From Rhodovulum tesquicola (GTDB lineage: Bacteria; Pseudomonadota; Alphaproteobacteria; Rhodobacterales; Rhodobacteraceae): a stretch of 64,000 bases of DNA. The translations under genes and the position numbers were made by a program. The notes beneath the pieces were generated by a model that saw only the letters and a list, made by a program, of their open reading frames with translations, had not been told where the DNA came from and ran no database searches. The stretch covers positions 62,001 through 126,000 of the forward strand of contig NZ_JAMYDV010000003.1 of the NCBI RefSeq assembly GCF_024128855.1, read 5' to 3'. This document shows, piece by piece, positions 26,742 to 35,191 of this stretch. How positions within the stretch are numbered: position 1 is the first letter of the stretch; each line of letters begins with the position of its first letter.

Positions 26742-28010
26742 TTACTGGTAGCCTTCCGGGAACGGGTTGGGCTCGACCAGGTCGGCGGTCTCGAAGACCA
26801 CGTCATACTGGCCGTCCATGCGGGCGCGCCCGACGCGCGTCTTGGACCACAGGTGATGGTTCTCGTGGATCTTGACATAGCCCTCGGGCGCGGTCGGAAG
26901 CTCGATGCCGGGGCTGGCCTCGCGCACCTTGTCGATGTCGAAACTGCCCGCCGCCTCGACCGCCGCCTTCCACAGCCACGGCCCCAGATAGGCGGCTTGC
27001 GTCACATCGCCGATCACCATATCGGCGCCCCACATCTCCTTGAACGCCTTGACGAATTCGATGTTGTTGGGGTTATCCAGCGACTGGAAGTACTTCATGC
27101 AGGCATAGGAGCCCTCGATATTCTCGCCGCCGATGCCGCGGATCTCGTCCTCGGTGACGGAAATCGTCAGGACGATGGGCGATTCCTTGGTCGGGTCGAT
27201 GCCCGCAGCCTTGAGCTGCTTGTAGAAGGCCACGTTCGAGCCGCCGACGACGATGGCATAGATCACGTCGGGCTTGCGCAGCTTGATCTTGTTGATGACC
27301 GAGTTGAACTGCGTGTGGCCGAGCGGGTAGTATTCCTCGCCCACGACCTCGCAGCCCTCCATGAAGTTCTCGATATGCTTGCGGGCGATCTTGTTCGAGG
27401 TGCGCGGCCAGATATAGTCCGAGCCCAGCAGGTAGAAGCTTTTCGCGCCCTTGGTCTGGTTGACCCAGTCCAGCCCCGCGATGATCTGCTGCGTCGCTTC
27501 CTGGCCCGTGTAGATCACGTTGGGCGACTGTTCGAGACCCTCGTAGAAGGTCGGGTAGTAGAGCATGCCGTTATGCTGTTCGAAGACCGGCAGCACCGCC
27601 TTGCGGCTGGCCGAGGTCCAGCAGCCCATGACGGACGCCACCTTGTCGTTGACCAGCAACTTGCGCGCCTTTTCGGCGAAGGTCGGCCAGTCCGAGGCGC
27701 CGTCTTCCTGGATGAACTGGATCTTGCGGCCCAGCACGCCGCCCATCGCGTTGATCTGCTCGATGGCCAGTTTCTCGGCCTGGACCGAGCCGGTTTCCGA
27801 GATCGCCATGGTGCCGGTCACCGAATGCAGGATGCCGATGGTCACCGTGCTGTCGGTGACGGCCAGACCGGTGGTGTTGACCGCGGCGGTCGGGAAGTCC
27901 TGGGCGCGCAGCCCCCTGGGTGCGAACAGCGACGCGGTCAGCGCGGCACCGCCGGCCAGAACGGCGCGCCGGCTCATGCCCGGCGTCTTGGGTTTGGAAA
28001 AATCGGTCAT
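26742..28010 (-). CDS. urtA: Urea/short-chain amide ABC transporter, substrate-binding protein UrtA-type
   Basis: 422 residues. The N terminus has a twin-arginine signal (GMSRRAVLAGGAALTASLFAPRGLRA). The mature protein is of the LivJ/UrtA/FmdD class (VTIGILHSVTGTMAISETGS, GRKIQFIQEDGASDWPTFAEKA). C-terminal HHLWSKTRVGRARMDGQYDVV is the usual ending of this group. It binds urea or short amides in the periplasm. It is the first gene of a minus-strand operon (urtABCDE-fmdA-FmdB-like), with AAGGAGGCGAG before the ATG, facing the sensor-kinase gene across a palindrome. Confidence 0.94.
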   Translation of the reverse strand: MTDFSKPKTPGMSRRAVLAGGAALTASLFAPRGLRAQDFPTAAVNTTGLAVTDSTVTIGILHSVTGTMAISETGSVQAEKLAIEQINAMGGVLGRKIQFIQEDGASDWPTFAEKARKLLVNDKVASVMGCWTSASRKAVLPVFEQHNGMLYYPTFYEGLEQSPNVIYTGQEATQQIIAGLDWVNQTKGAKSFYLLGSDYIWPRTSNKIARKHIENFMEGCEVVGEEYYPLGHTQFNSVINKIKLRKPDVIYAIVVGGSNVAFYKQLKAAGIDPTKESPIVLTISVTEDEIRGIGGENIEGSYACMKYFQSLDNPNNIEFVKAFKEMWGADMVIGDVTQAAYLGPWLWKAAVEAAGSFDIDKVREASPGIELPTAPEGYVKIHENHHLWSKTRVGRARMDGQYDVVFETADLVEPNPFPEGYQ

Positions 28011-28103
28011 CTCGCCTCCTTGTCAGGTCAGACTGGTCCGTGTGTGGGAGAGCGGCGGGTGTGATCCCCGCCCGTGACCTGAAGGCTCGCAGAGAATGCC
28101 GCG

Positions 28104-28138
28104 GCGCAGTATACGTCGAATGACGTATGGGACTGCGC
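28104..28138. promoter_or_regulatory. Composite palindrome in the divergent urtA / sensor-kinase promoter region
   Basis: The inner arms ATACGTC (28111-28117) and GACGTAT (28122-28128) form a perfect inverted repeat around GAAT. The outer arms GCGCAGT (28104-28110) and ACTGCGC (28132-28138) are also exact reverse complements, offset by three bases. This is the only strong dyad in the 198-bp gap. A dimeric regulator is the natural reader; the LuxR-type regulator at 31585 is the obvious candidate, but this is inference. Confidence 0.6.
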
Positions 28139-28208
28139 GTTTTTCCACCTATCATCCCTTGCTGTGGGTGACCGCCGGGCGATGCCCGGGCGGTCGGGGA
28201 ACGATGAA

Positions 28209-31200
28209 ATGACAGGGAACATGCAGGTTCCGTTCAGCGCGACCGGCGGGCGGCGCAGCTATAACCGCTGGGTCGCCAACGAGACGATGGAGGATTTCGC
28301 GCTGCGCTTCACCGCGCGACGCGCGCGGCGCTGGAGCCATGCGCGGGTGGCCAACACGGCGCTGGGCTCGATCTCGTTCCTGGCGCTGGAGGCGATCGGC
28401 GGGGCGATCACGCTGACCTATGGCTTCGACGCGGCGATCATCGCGATCATGCTGGTGGGCGCGGTGCTGTTCCTGACCGGCCTGCCGATCAGCTATTACG
28501 CCGCGCGCTACGGGGTCGATATCGACCTTCTGACCCGCGGCGCGGGGTTCGGCTATATCGGCTCGACGGTGACCTCGCTGATCTATGCCAGCTTCACCTT
28601 CATCTTCTTCGCGCTTGAGGCCGCGATCCTGGCGCTGGCGCTGGAGCTGTGTTTCGGGATTCCCGTCACGCTGGGCTACATCCTGTCGGCGCTGATCGTG
28701 ATCCCGCTGGTGGTGAACGGGTTTTCCAAGATCTCGGTCTTCCAGACCTGGACCCAGCCGTTCTGGATCGTGCTGCACCTGATGCCCTTTGCCTTTCTGG
28801 CCTGGGCGGGGACGGATCTGGGCGTCTGGACCGGGTTCGACGGCGTCCATGGCAAGGACGGCGCCACCATCCTGATGATCGGCGCGGCCTCGGGCGTGGC
28901 GCTGTCGCTGATCGCGCAGATCGGCGAGCAGGTGGATTTCCTGCGCTTCCTGCCCGAGCCGAAGACCCGGGCCGAGCGGCGCAAATGGTGGGCGGCGCTG
29001 CTGGCCGCGGGGCCGGGCTGGTCGATCCTCGGGGTGGCCAAGATGCTGGCGGGCTCGTTCCTGGTGACGCTGGTGGTCGCGGCGGGCGTGCCCGCGAAGG
29101 ACGCGACCGATCCGACGCGGATGTATCTGACCGCCTTCGAACAGGTGCTGGCCTCGCCCGCGCTGGCGCTGGCGCTGACCGGGGCCTTCGTGATCCTGAG
29201 CCAGCTCAAGATCAACGTGACCAATGCCTATGCGGGGTCGATCGCCTGGTCGAACTTCTTTTCGCGGCTGACCCATTCCCATCCGGGCCGCGTGGTCTGG
29301 CTGGTGTTCAACGTCGCCATCGCGCTGATGCTGATGGAACTGGGCGTGTTCGGGGCGCTGGAGCATATCCTTGGCCTCTATTCCCATGTCGCGCTGGCCT
29401 GGATCGGGGCGCTGACCGCGGATCTGGTGGTCAACAAGCCGCTGGGCCTGAGCCCGCGGGGGATCGAGTTCCGCCGCGCGCATCTTTACGACATCAACCC
29501 GGTCGGCATGGGGGCGATGGGCGGCGCGGTGGTGATCGCCTTTGTCGCCCATGGCGGGCTGATGGGCGAGACGGCCGAGGCGCTGTCGGCCTTCATCGCG
29601 CTGTTCACCGCCTTTGCCATGGCGCCGGTGATCGCCTGGGCCACGGGAGGGCGGTTCTACATCGCCCGCCCCCTGCCCGAGACGGCGGATCGGCAGCACG
29701 AGGCCGGGGCGACCTGTGCGTGCTCGATCTGCGAATACCGCTTCGATGCCGAGGACATGACCCATTGCCCGTTCTATGCCGGGCCGATCTGTTCGCTGTG
29801 CTGCACGCTGGACAGTTCCTGCCGCGACGGCTGCAAGCCGCATGGCCGGGTCGACGCGATGGTGGTGCGGATGCTGCATGCCGCCCTGCCCGACCCGGTG
29901 GCACGGGCGCTGATGTCGCGGCTGTCGGTCTTCGTGATCGGCACGGCGATTCCGGCGGCGATCATCGGGGGGCTTCTGCTGCTGGTCCGGGCCCATGCGG
30001 GCAGCCCCGACCTGGACGCGGTGCTGACGGTGATCTTCTGCACCGCGCTGGTGGTGATCGGGGTGATCGCCTGGACGCTGATCCTCGCCATCGAAAGCCA
30101 GAACAAGGCCCGCGACGAGGCCGACCTGCAGACCCAGCGGCTGTTGCGCGAGATCCGCGCGCATGAGCGCACGGACGCGCAATTGCAGAAGGAAAAGGAC
30201 AAGGCCGAGGCCGCGAACCTGGCCAAGACGCGCTACATGGCCGGGATCAGCCATGAATTGCGCACGCCGCTGAACGCGATCTACGGCTTTGCCCAGGTGC
30301 TGGAGAACTCTGCCGACATCCCCGCGGCACGGCGCGACGCGGTGCGCACGATCCGGCGCGGGTCGGAACATCTTGCGGGGCTGATCGAGAACCTGCTGGA
30401 CATCTCGAAGATCGAGGCCGGGCGGCTGGAGATCCATCGCGACCGGATCAACCTGCCGATGCTGTTGCGCCATGTCGCCGCGATCTTCGAGGGGCCGGCA
30501 CGCGAGAAGGGGCTGGATTTCGGCATCCGCACGACCGGCAACCTGCCCGAATGGATCGATTTCGACGAGAAGCGGCTGCGCCAGATCCTGATCAACCTGC
30601 TGTCCAACGCCATCGCCTATACCGAGCGCGGCTCGGTCGCGCTGAGCGTGCGCTATCGCAACGAGGTTGCGGTGATCGAGGTCAGCGATACCGGCATCGG
30701 CATCGCGCCCGACCAGTTCGAGCGGGTCTGGAAGCCGTTCGAGCGGCTCTCGTCCAAGGGCGGCAGCCCGGGCTCGGGGCTGGGGCTGACGATCACGCGG
30801 CTGCTGGTCGAGATCCTGGGCGGCGAGATCACCGTGGACAGCGCGCCGGGCGAGGGCACGACCTTTCGGGTCCGGCTGATGCTGCCCTCGGTCCTGCCCG
30901 AGGCCGACCAGCCCCGCGCCGCCTCGCCCGCGCCCGAGCGACTGAAGGCGCGCGGCTATCTGGGGCCGCGCCGGACGATCATGGCGGTCGATGACGATCT
31001 GGACCATCTGCGGCTGCTCGATACCGTGCTGCGACCGATGGGGTTCCTGGTGCAGACCGTGCCCGATGCAGAAACCGCGCTGGGCATCCTGGACGATTGC
31101 GCACCGGACCTGTTCCTGCTGGACATCGACATGCCGGGGATGGATGGCTGGCAACTGGCGCAGCGCCTGCGCGCGCGGCCCGACCACCGCGCCACGCCCA

Positions 31201-31595
31201 TCGTGATGGTGACCGGCCACGCGCTGGAGGCGCGGATGCCGGTCGACCGCGAGGGGCTTTACGATGCCTTCGTGGTCAAGCCCTATTCGCTGCGCGACGT
31301 GCTGGTGCGGCTGGCGGACCTGATGAAGATCGACCTGGTCTTCGAGGACCGCCACGCGGCCGAGACCGCGCCCGAGGCCGCCGCGCCGCCCGCCATCGCG
31401 CCCGAGACGCTGACGCGGTTGCAGGGGCTGGCCGGGATCGGCCATGCCGCGGGCGTGCGCCGCGAGCTTGACGCGCTGGAAGCAGCGGGCCTGCTCGATG
31501 CCGCGACGCTGGCGCGGCTGCGCGACCGGCTGGCCGAGTTCGACATGGCCGGGATCGTGCGCCTGCTCAAGGAGATGACCCGCGATGCTGCCTGA
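28209..31595 (+). CDS. NCS1-type permease / hybrid histidine kinase fusion (transporter-like sensor)
   Basis: About 1128 residues from ATG 28209; a GTG at 28164 would add 15. Domains: NCS1/cytosine-permease-like membrane domain with about 12 helices (30-490; RTARRARRWSHARVAN..., NVTNAYAGSIAWSNFFSRL); nine-cysteine linker (about 503-545; CACSIC, HCPFY, ICSLCCTLDSSC); two more helices; coiled coil; HisKA with H682 in ISHELRTPLNAI; HATPase_c (NLLSNAIAY, DTGIGI, GSGLGL); receiver with D972 (LLDIDMPGMDG) and Lys in VVKPYS. It probably senses an amide, urea or nucleobase-like ligand, and phosphorylates the downstream regulator. Confidence 0.9.
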   Translation: MTGNMQVPFSATGGRRSYNRWVANETMEDFALRFTARRARRWSHARVANTALGSISFLALEAIGGAITLTYGFDAAIIAIMLVGAVLFLTGLPISYYAARYGVDIDLLTRGAGFGYIGSTVTSLIYASFTFIFFALEAAILALALELCFGIPVTLGYILSALIVIPLVVNGFSKISVFQTWTQPFWIVLHLMPFAFLAWAGTDLGVWTGFDGVHGKDGATILMIGAASGVALSLIAQIGEQVDFLRFLPEPKTRAERRKWWAALLAAGPGWSILGVAKMLAGSFLVTLVVAAGVPAKDATDPTRMYLTAFEQVLASPALALALTGAFVILSQLKINVTNAYAGSIAWSNFFSRLTHSHPGRVVWLVFNVAIALMLMELGVFGALEHILGLYSHVALAWIGALTADLVVNKPLGLSPRGIEFRRAHLYDINPVGMGAMGGAVVIAFVAHGGLMGETAEALSAFIALFTAFAMAPVIAWATGGRFYIARPLPETADRQHEAGATCACSICEYRFDAEDMTHCPFYAGPICSLCCTLDSSCRDGCKPHGRVDAMVVRMLHAALPDPVARALMSRLSVFVIGTAIPAAIIGGLLLLVRAHAGSPDLDAVLTVIFCTALVVIGVIAWTLILAIESQNKARDEADLQTQRLLREIRAHERTDAQLQKEKDKAEAANLAKTRYMAGISHELRTPLNAIYGFAQVLENSADIPAARRDAVRTIRRGSEHLAGLIENLLDISKIEAGRLEIHRDRINLPMLLRHVAAIFEGPAREKGLDFGIRTTGNLPEWIDFDEKRLRQILINLLSNAIAYTERGSVALSVRYRNEVAVIEVSDTGIGIAPDQFERVWKPFERLSSKGGSPGSGLGLTITRLLVEILGGEITVDSAPGEGTTFRVRLMLPSVLPEADQPRAASPAPERLKARGYLGPRRTIMAVDDDLDHLRLLDTVLRPMGFLVQTVPDAETALGILDDCAPDLFLLDIDMPGMDGWQLAQRLRARPDHRATPIVMVTGHALEARMPVDREGLYDAFVVKPYSLRDVLVRLADLMKIDLVFEDRHAAETAPEAAAPPAIAPETLTRLQGLAGIGHAAGVRRELDALEAAGLLDAATLARLRDRLAEFDMAGIVRLLKEMTRDAA

Positions 31596-32505
31596 GACCT
31601 ATCCCCCGGTCCTGCCCGCCCGCTCGATCGCGCTGGTGATCGACGACGCGCCCGAGACGCTGGGGCTGATCTCGGCGGCGCTGGAGGATAACGGCATGAC
31701 GGTGCTGGTCGCGCGCTCGGGGCCCGAGGGGATCGAGCTGGCGCGCCGGGTGCGGCCCGACGTGATCCTGATGGATGCGATGATGCCCGGCATGGACGGG
31801 TTCGAGACCTGCCGCATCCTGAAATCCGGGCCGCGGCCCGAACCTGCGCCGGTGATCTTCATGACCGGGCTGACGGAGTCCGAACATATCCTGAACGGGC
31901 TGCGCGCGGGCGGGGTGGATTACATCACCAAGCCCGTGGTGGTGGACGAGCTGATCGCGCGGATCATCACCCATGTCCTGAACGCCCGCGCCGTCGCCTC
32001 GGCCCGGTCCGCGCTGGAACAGGCCGGCCAGAGCGTGCTGGCCTTTGCGCCGGACGGGCGGCTGGCCTGGGGCTCGCCCGGGGCGCTGGCGCTGCTGGAA
32101 AGCCCCGAGGGCCGCGCGCTGGTGGCCGAGGGCCGCGCCCTGCCCGCGCTGGCGCGCTGGCTGGCGGGGCTGGCCGAACAGCCGATCTCCAGCGCGCCGC
32201 CCTTTGCGGGCGCGGGGCTCGCGCTGCGCTATCTGGGCCAGAATCCCGGCGAGGTGATGGTGCGCATCCGCCGCCATGGCGAGGGCGAGAACGAGGCGCA
32301 ACTGGCGCAGGCCTTCGGCCTGACCGACCGCGAGGCCGAGGTGCTGTTCTGGCTGACCCGCGGCAAGACCAATCGCGACATCGCCGAGATCCTGGATCTC
32401 AGCGCGCGCACGGTGAACAAGCACCTGGAACAGGTGTTCCACAAGATGGGCGTGGACAACCGAACCTCGGCCGCGGTGATCGCCGACCGGCTGCTGAACG
32501 CCTGA
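31585..32505 (+). CDS. LuxR-family response regulator with central PAS-like segment
   Basis: 306 residues. Receiver domain (about 15-135) with phospho-acceptor D64 (ILMDAMMPGMDG), acidic pair at D20/D21 and K116 (VDYITKPV). A PAS-like linker (about 150-240; VLAFAPDGRLAWGSPGALALL) precedes the GerE helix-turn-helix (about 243-300; LTDREAEVLFWLTRGKTNRD, TVNKHLEQVF). It overlaps the kinase gene by 11 bp, so the two form a phosphorelay pair. The likely target is the divergent urt-fmd operon. Confidence 0.92.
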   Translation: MLPETYPPVLPARSIALVIDDAPETLGLISAALEDNGMTVLVARSGPEGIELARRVRPDVILMDAMMPGMDGFETCRILKSGPRPEPAPVIFMTGLTESEHILNGLRAGGVDYITKPVVVDELIARIITHVLNARAVASARSALEQAGQSVLAFAPDGRLAWGSPGALALLESPEGRALVAEGRALPALARWLAGLAEQPISSAPPFAGAGLALRYLGQNPGEVMVRIRRHGEGENEAQLAQAFGLTDREAEVLFWLTRGKTNRDIAEILDLSARTVNKHLEQVFHKMGVDNRTSAAVIADRLLNA

Positions 32506-32521
32506 CGCCGCGCGCCCGGCC

Positions 32522-33193
32522 TCAGGTCGGGTCGATCATCAGCCGGTCGCGCATGAAGGCCAGCGCCACGCTCAGCCCGTCAGGGGCGATGCCGTGGCCG
32601 GTGCCCTTCATCACATGGGCATAGACATCGAACCCCGCCGCGCTGAGCGCATTGCCCGCCTCGGGCAGCGCCTCGATCGGAACCACGTCATCGGCATCGC
32701 CATGCACCAGCAGCACCGGCGGGCGGGCCACCATCTCGTCCTCCAGCAGGTCCGGCGCCAGCAGTCGGCCCGAGAAGCCCACGATCCCCGCGCAGGGCGG
32801 CGCACGGCGCGCGCCCACATGCAGCGCCATCATCGTGCCCTGGGAAAAGCCGAGCAGCACCGTCTGGCGCGGCCCGATCCCCTCCTCCGCGGCGACCGCG
32901 TCGAGCCAGGCGTTCAGGTCATCCGCCGCGCGCAGCATGCCCTCGCGGCTCTGTTCCTCGGTCGAGCCGTCGATCCAGGGGATCGGGAACCATTGATGGC
33001 CGAAGGGCACGCCCGCGCAGCTTTCCGGCGCATCGGGGGCGAGGAAGGCGGTGCGCGGCATGTGCGGGGCGAGCGGCTCGGCAAGTCCCAGAAGATCGGC
33101 CCCGTTGGCGCCATAGCCGTGCAGGAAGATCACCAGCCGATCCGCCTCGCCCTTCGCCGCGCCGGCGCGGCCCGCCTCGAGTACCCGTGTCAC
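32522..33193 (-). CDS. Phospholipase/carboxylesterase family alpha/beta hydrolase
   Basis: 223 residues, small soluble esterase of the LysoPLip_cholinesterase type. VIFLHGYGANGADLLGL supplies the oxyanion region, the nucleophile is S117 (LLGFSQGTMM), the acid is D168 (HGDADDVVP) and the base H200 (KGTGHGI). The substrate is unknown. Start GTG 33193 is supported by a GGAGG at about 33202-33206. It is convergent with the regulator gene and divergent from the MFS gene across a repeat-rich gap. Confidence 0.88.
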   Translation of the reverse strand: MTRVLEAGRAGAAKGEADRLVIFLHGYGANGADLLGLAEPLAPHMPRTAFLAPDAPESCAGVPFGHQWFPIPWIDGSTEEQSREGMLRAADDLNAWLDAVAAEEGIGPRQTVLLGFSQGTMMALHVGARRAPPCAGIVGFSGRLLAPDLLEDEMVARPPVLLVHGDADDVVPIEALPEAGNALSAAGFDVYAHVMKGTGHGIAPDGLSVALAFMRDRLMIDPT

Positions 33194-33280
33194 GTCAAAC
33201 CCTCCGCTGTCTGGCGGTCCGGGTCTAGACCCAAAGCGGCGCGGCCGCAACGGCCGACCCGCGCGGGACCCTTGCGGTGA

Positions 33281-33371
33281 CGGGTTTCGCCTTGCTGCGC
33301 AAGGCGACCCGCGGGGGGCGCTGCCCCCCGTCCTTCGGACTCCACCCGGGATATTTGTGGCCAGAAGAAGA
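33281..33371 (+). repeat. Interspersed intergenic repeat, copy C1
   Basis: CGCCTTGC TGC GCAAGGCG hairpin (33288-33306), a GGGGGGCGCTGCCCCCC stem, a GTCCTTCGGAC mini-hairpin (33330-33340) and the core CCCGGGATATTTGTGGCCAG followed by AAGAAG (33345-33370). The last three parts match copy A (reverse strand) nearly base for base. The rest of the 331-bp gap 33194-33524 holds copy C2 and no recognisable promoter for either flanking gene. Confidence 0.75.
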
Positions 33372-33432
33372 CGGCAAGGCCGCGCGCCAGGTCGGGGCCC
33401 CCGACCTTGCCCGTCAGGCGCGCGCCTCTGCA

Positions 33433-33466
33433 CCTTCTTCTGGCCCCAAATATCCCCGCCGGAGGC
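33433..33466 (-). repeat. Interspersed intergenic repeat, copy C2 (inverted relative to C1)
   Basis: CTTCTTCTGGCCCCAAATAT followed by CCCCGCCGGAGG is the reverse complement of the core of copy B, including its GCCTCCGGCGGGG lead-in. Together with C1 it forms a large inverted pair about 62 bp apart, so C1 belongs to the A-type and C2 to the B-type of the family. Confidence 0.72.
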
Positions 33467-33524
33467 AGCCTGCGCCAGCAGGCTTTCCCTTTCGCAGCCG
33501 CGCGCCGCGGGCTAGGACTTGGAC

Positions 33525-34751
33525 ATGACAAAGACCGTCCCTGCCCCGCCCCTGTCCCCGTCGCGCGCAAGGCGCAATGTCGGCCTTCTGGTCGCCGCGC
33601 AGGCGCTGATCGGCGCGCAGATGCCGATGATCTTCACCATCGGCGGGCTTGCGGGCCAGACGCTGGCGCCCGACCCGTGCTGGGCGACGCTGCCGATCTC
33701 GCTGATCGTGCTGGGCTCGATGCTGAGTGCGACGCCGCTGGCAAGCCTGATGCAGCGCGCGGGGCGGCGCGCGGGGTTCATGGTCGGCACGCTGGGCGGG
33801 GCGGCGGGCGGCGCGGTGGGTGCCGTGGGGCTGGTGCAGGGATCCTTCGGGTTGTTTCTTGCGGGCTCGTTCCTGACCGGCATCTATCTTGCGGCGCAGG
33901 GCTTCTACCGCTTTGCCGCCGCCGACAGCGCGACCGGCGATTTCCAGCCCAAGGCGATTTCCTATGTGCTGGCGGGCGGTCTGGTGGCCGCGGTCGTCGG
34001 CCCGCAGCTGGTGAAGGTGACGGCCGAGGCGATGGTGGTTCCCTTTCTCGGCACCTATCTGGCGGTGATCGCGATCAACCTGGTCGGTCCGGTGCTGTTC
34101 GCCTTTCTCGACATCCCCGCGCCGCCGCGCCGCGTGGCGGGCCAGACGGGCGGGCGCGGTCGGGTGGCGCTGTTGCGCGATCCGGCGATCGCGGTGGCGA
34201 TCATCTGCGGGATGGTGTCCTATGCGCTGATGAACCTGGTGATGACCTCGTCGCCGCTGGCGGTTGTCGGCTGCGGCTTCGATACCGGGGTCGCGGCGGA
34301 TATCGTGACGGCGCATGTGCTGGCGATGTATGTGCCGAGTTTCTTCACCGGGCATCTGATCGCGCGGTTCGGCGCGCGGCCCGTGGTGGCGGCGGGGCTG
34401 ACGATCCTGGCGCTGTCGGGCGGGGTGGCATTGAGCGGGGTTGCGCTGGAGCAGTTCTATGCCGCGCTGATCCTGCTGGGCATCGGCTGGAATTTCGGCT
34501 TCATCGGGGCGACGGCGATGCTGGCGCAGGCGCATGGCCCGGAGGAACGCGGCGCGGCGCAGGGGATGAACGACACGCTGGTCTTTGCCGGGGTGACGCT
34601 CGCCTCGCTGGCCTCGGGGGGGTTGATGAACTGTTCGGGCGGGTCGGCCGCCGCGGGCTGGGCGGCGGTCAACCTGGCCATGGTGCCGTTCCTGGCGCTG
34701 GCCGGGGGTGCGCTGATCTGGCTGGCGCTGCGCCCCGTGGCAGAGCGCTGA
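33525..34751 (+). CDS. Major facilitator superfamily transporter
   Basis: About 408 residues with 12 predicted helices (NVGLLVAAQALIGAQMPMIF first). The MFS loop 2-3 motif appears as MQRAGRRAGFMVGTLGGAAG, and GWNFGFIGATAMLAQA and GAAQGMNDTLVFAG are in the second half. No substrate-defining motif is seen. ATG 33525 is preferred over 33519 (ATGGACATGACA), but both are possible. The repeat pair lies immediately upstream, so transcription may start within or near it. Confidence 0.85.
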   Translation: MTKTVPAPPLSPSRARRNVGLLVAAQALIGAQMPMIFTIGGLAGQTLAPDPCWATLPISLIVLGSMLSATPLASLMQRAGRRAGFMVGTLGGAAGGAVGAVGLVQGSFGLFLAGSFLTGIYLAAQGFYRFAAADSATGDFQPKAISYVLAGGLVAAVVGPQLVKVTAEAMVVPFLGTYLAVIAINLVGPVLFAFLDIPAPPRRVAGQTGGRGRVALLRDPAIAVAIICGMVSYALMNLVMTSSPLAVVGCGFDTGVAADIVTAHVLAMYVPSFFTGHLIARFGARPVVAAGLTILALSGGVALSGVALEQFYAALILLGIGWNFGFIGATAMLAQAHGPEERGAAQGMNDTLVFAGVTLASLASGGLMNCSGGSAAAGWAAVNLAMVPFLALAGGALIWLALRPVAER

Positions 34752-34814
34752 GGCCGGGTTCGGGACGGCCTTGCGCCGCGGCGGCTGCGCATCCCGGCGC
34801 GTCCAGAAAAACAC

Positions 34815-34842
34815 TTGCGCCCGGTCAGAATCGCAGTATGTT
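34815..34842 (+). promoter_or_regulatory. Predicted promoter of rpmF-plsX-fabH
   Basis: TTGCGC (34815-34820), a 16-bp spacer and TATGTT (34837-34842), preceded by an A-rich GAAAAACAC. The leader to ATG 34951 is about 100 nt and has room for control, but I saw no strong hairpin in it beyond a short CCGGGCCAGAGGCCCC fold. Confidence 0.55.
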
Positions 34843-34950
34843 CCCGGCCTCGCTTGCACGATGGGTTACGCCGCGCGGCCACGCGCTGAGAGACGGGCTT
34901 TCCCAAGACAGAACACCGGGCCAGAGGCCCCGAAGGATCGAGGTTGAGAC

Positions 34951-35160
34951 ATGGCTGTCCCTCAGAACAAAGTCACGCGGTCGCGCCGCAACATGCGCCG
35001 CTCGCACGATGCGCTGGTGCCGGGCAATCCGGCCGAATGTTCGAATTGCGGCGAGCTGAAGCGTCCGCATCACGTCTGTGCCGCCTGCGGCCATTACGAC
35101 GACCGCGAAGTGGTTGCGCAGGCCCAGGAATTCGACCTGGACGAAGACGACGCGGCCTGA
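34951..35160 (+). CDS. rpmF: 50S ribosomal protein L32
   Basis: 69 residues beginning [20 protein letters not shown], with the zinc-type pattern [20 protein letters not shown] (CxxC...CxxC) and an acidic DLDEDDAA tail common in alphaproteobacteria. As in most bacteria it precedes plsX, linking ribosome and membrane lipid synthesis. The ribosome site is GATCGAGGTTGAGAC. Confidence 0.98.
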   Translation: MAVPQNKVTRSRRNMRRSHDALVPGNPAECSNCGELKRPHHVCAACGHYDDREVVAQAQEFDLDEDDAA

Positions 35161-35191
35161 GGCCCAGGGCCGCACGTCCCCCGCGTCGAAC

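Noticed and set aside
21820-28010. Naming the operon a dedicated urea transport and urease system
   Set aside because: There is no urease gene in the window, and formamidase plus an FmdB-like gene follow the transporter, so amides are at least as likely a substrate.
28118-28140. Sigma-54 promoter (TGGGACTGCGCGTTTT) before the sensor gene
   Set aside because: It lacks the conserved GC of the -12 element and the correct -24 GGCAC; the match is too poor.
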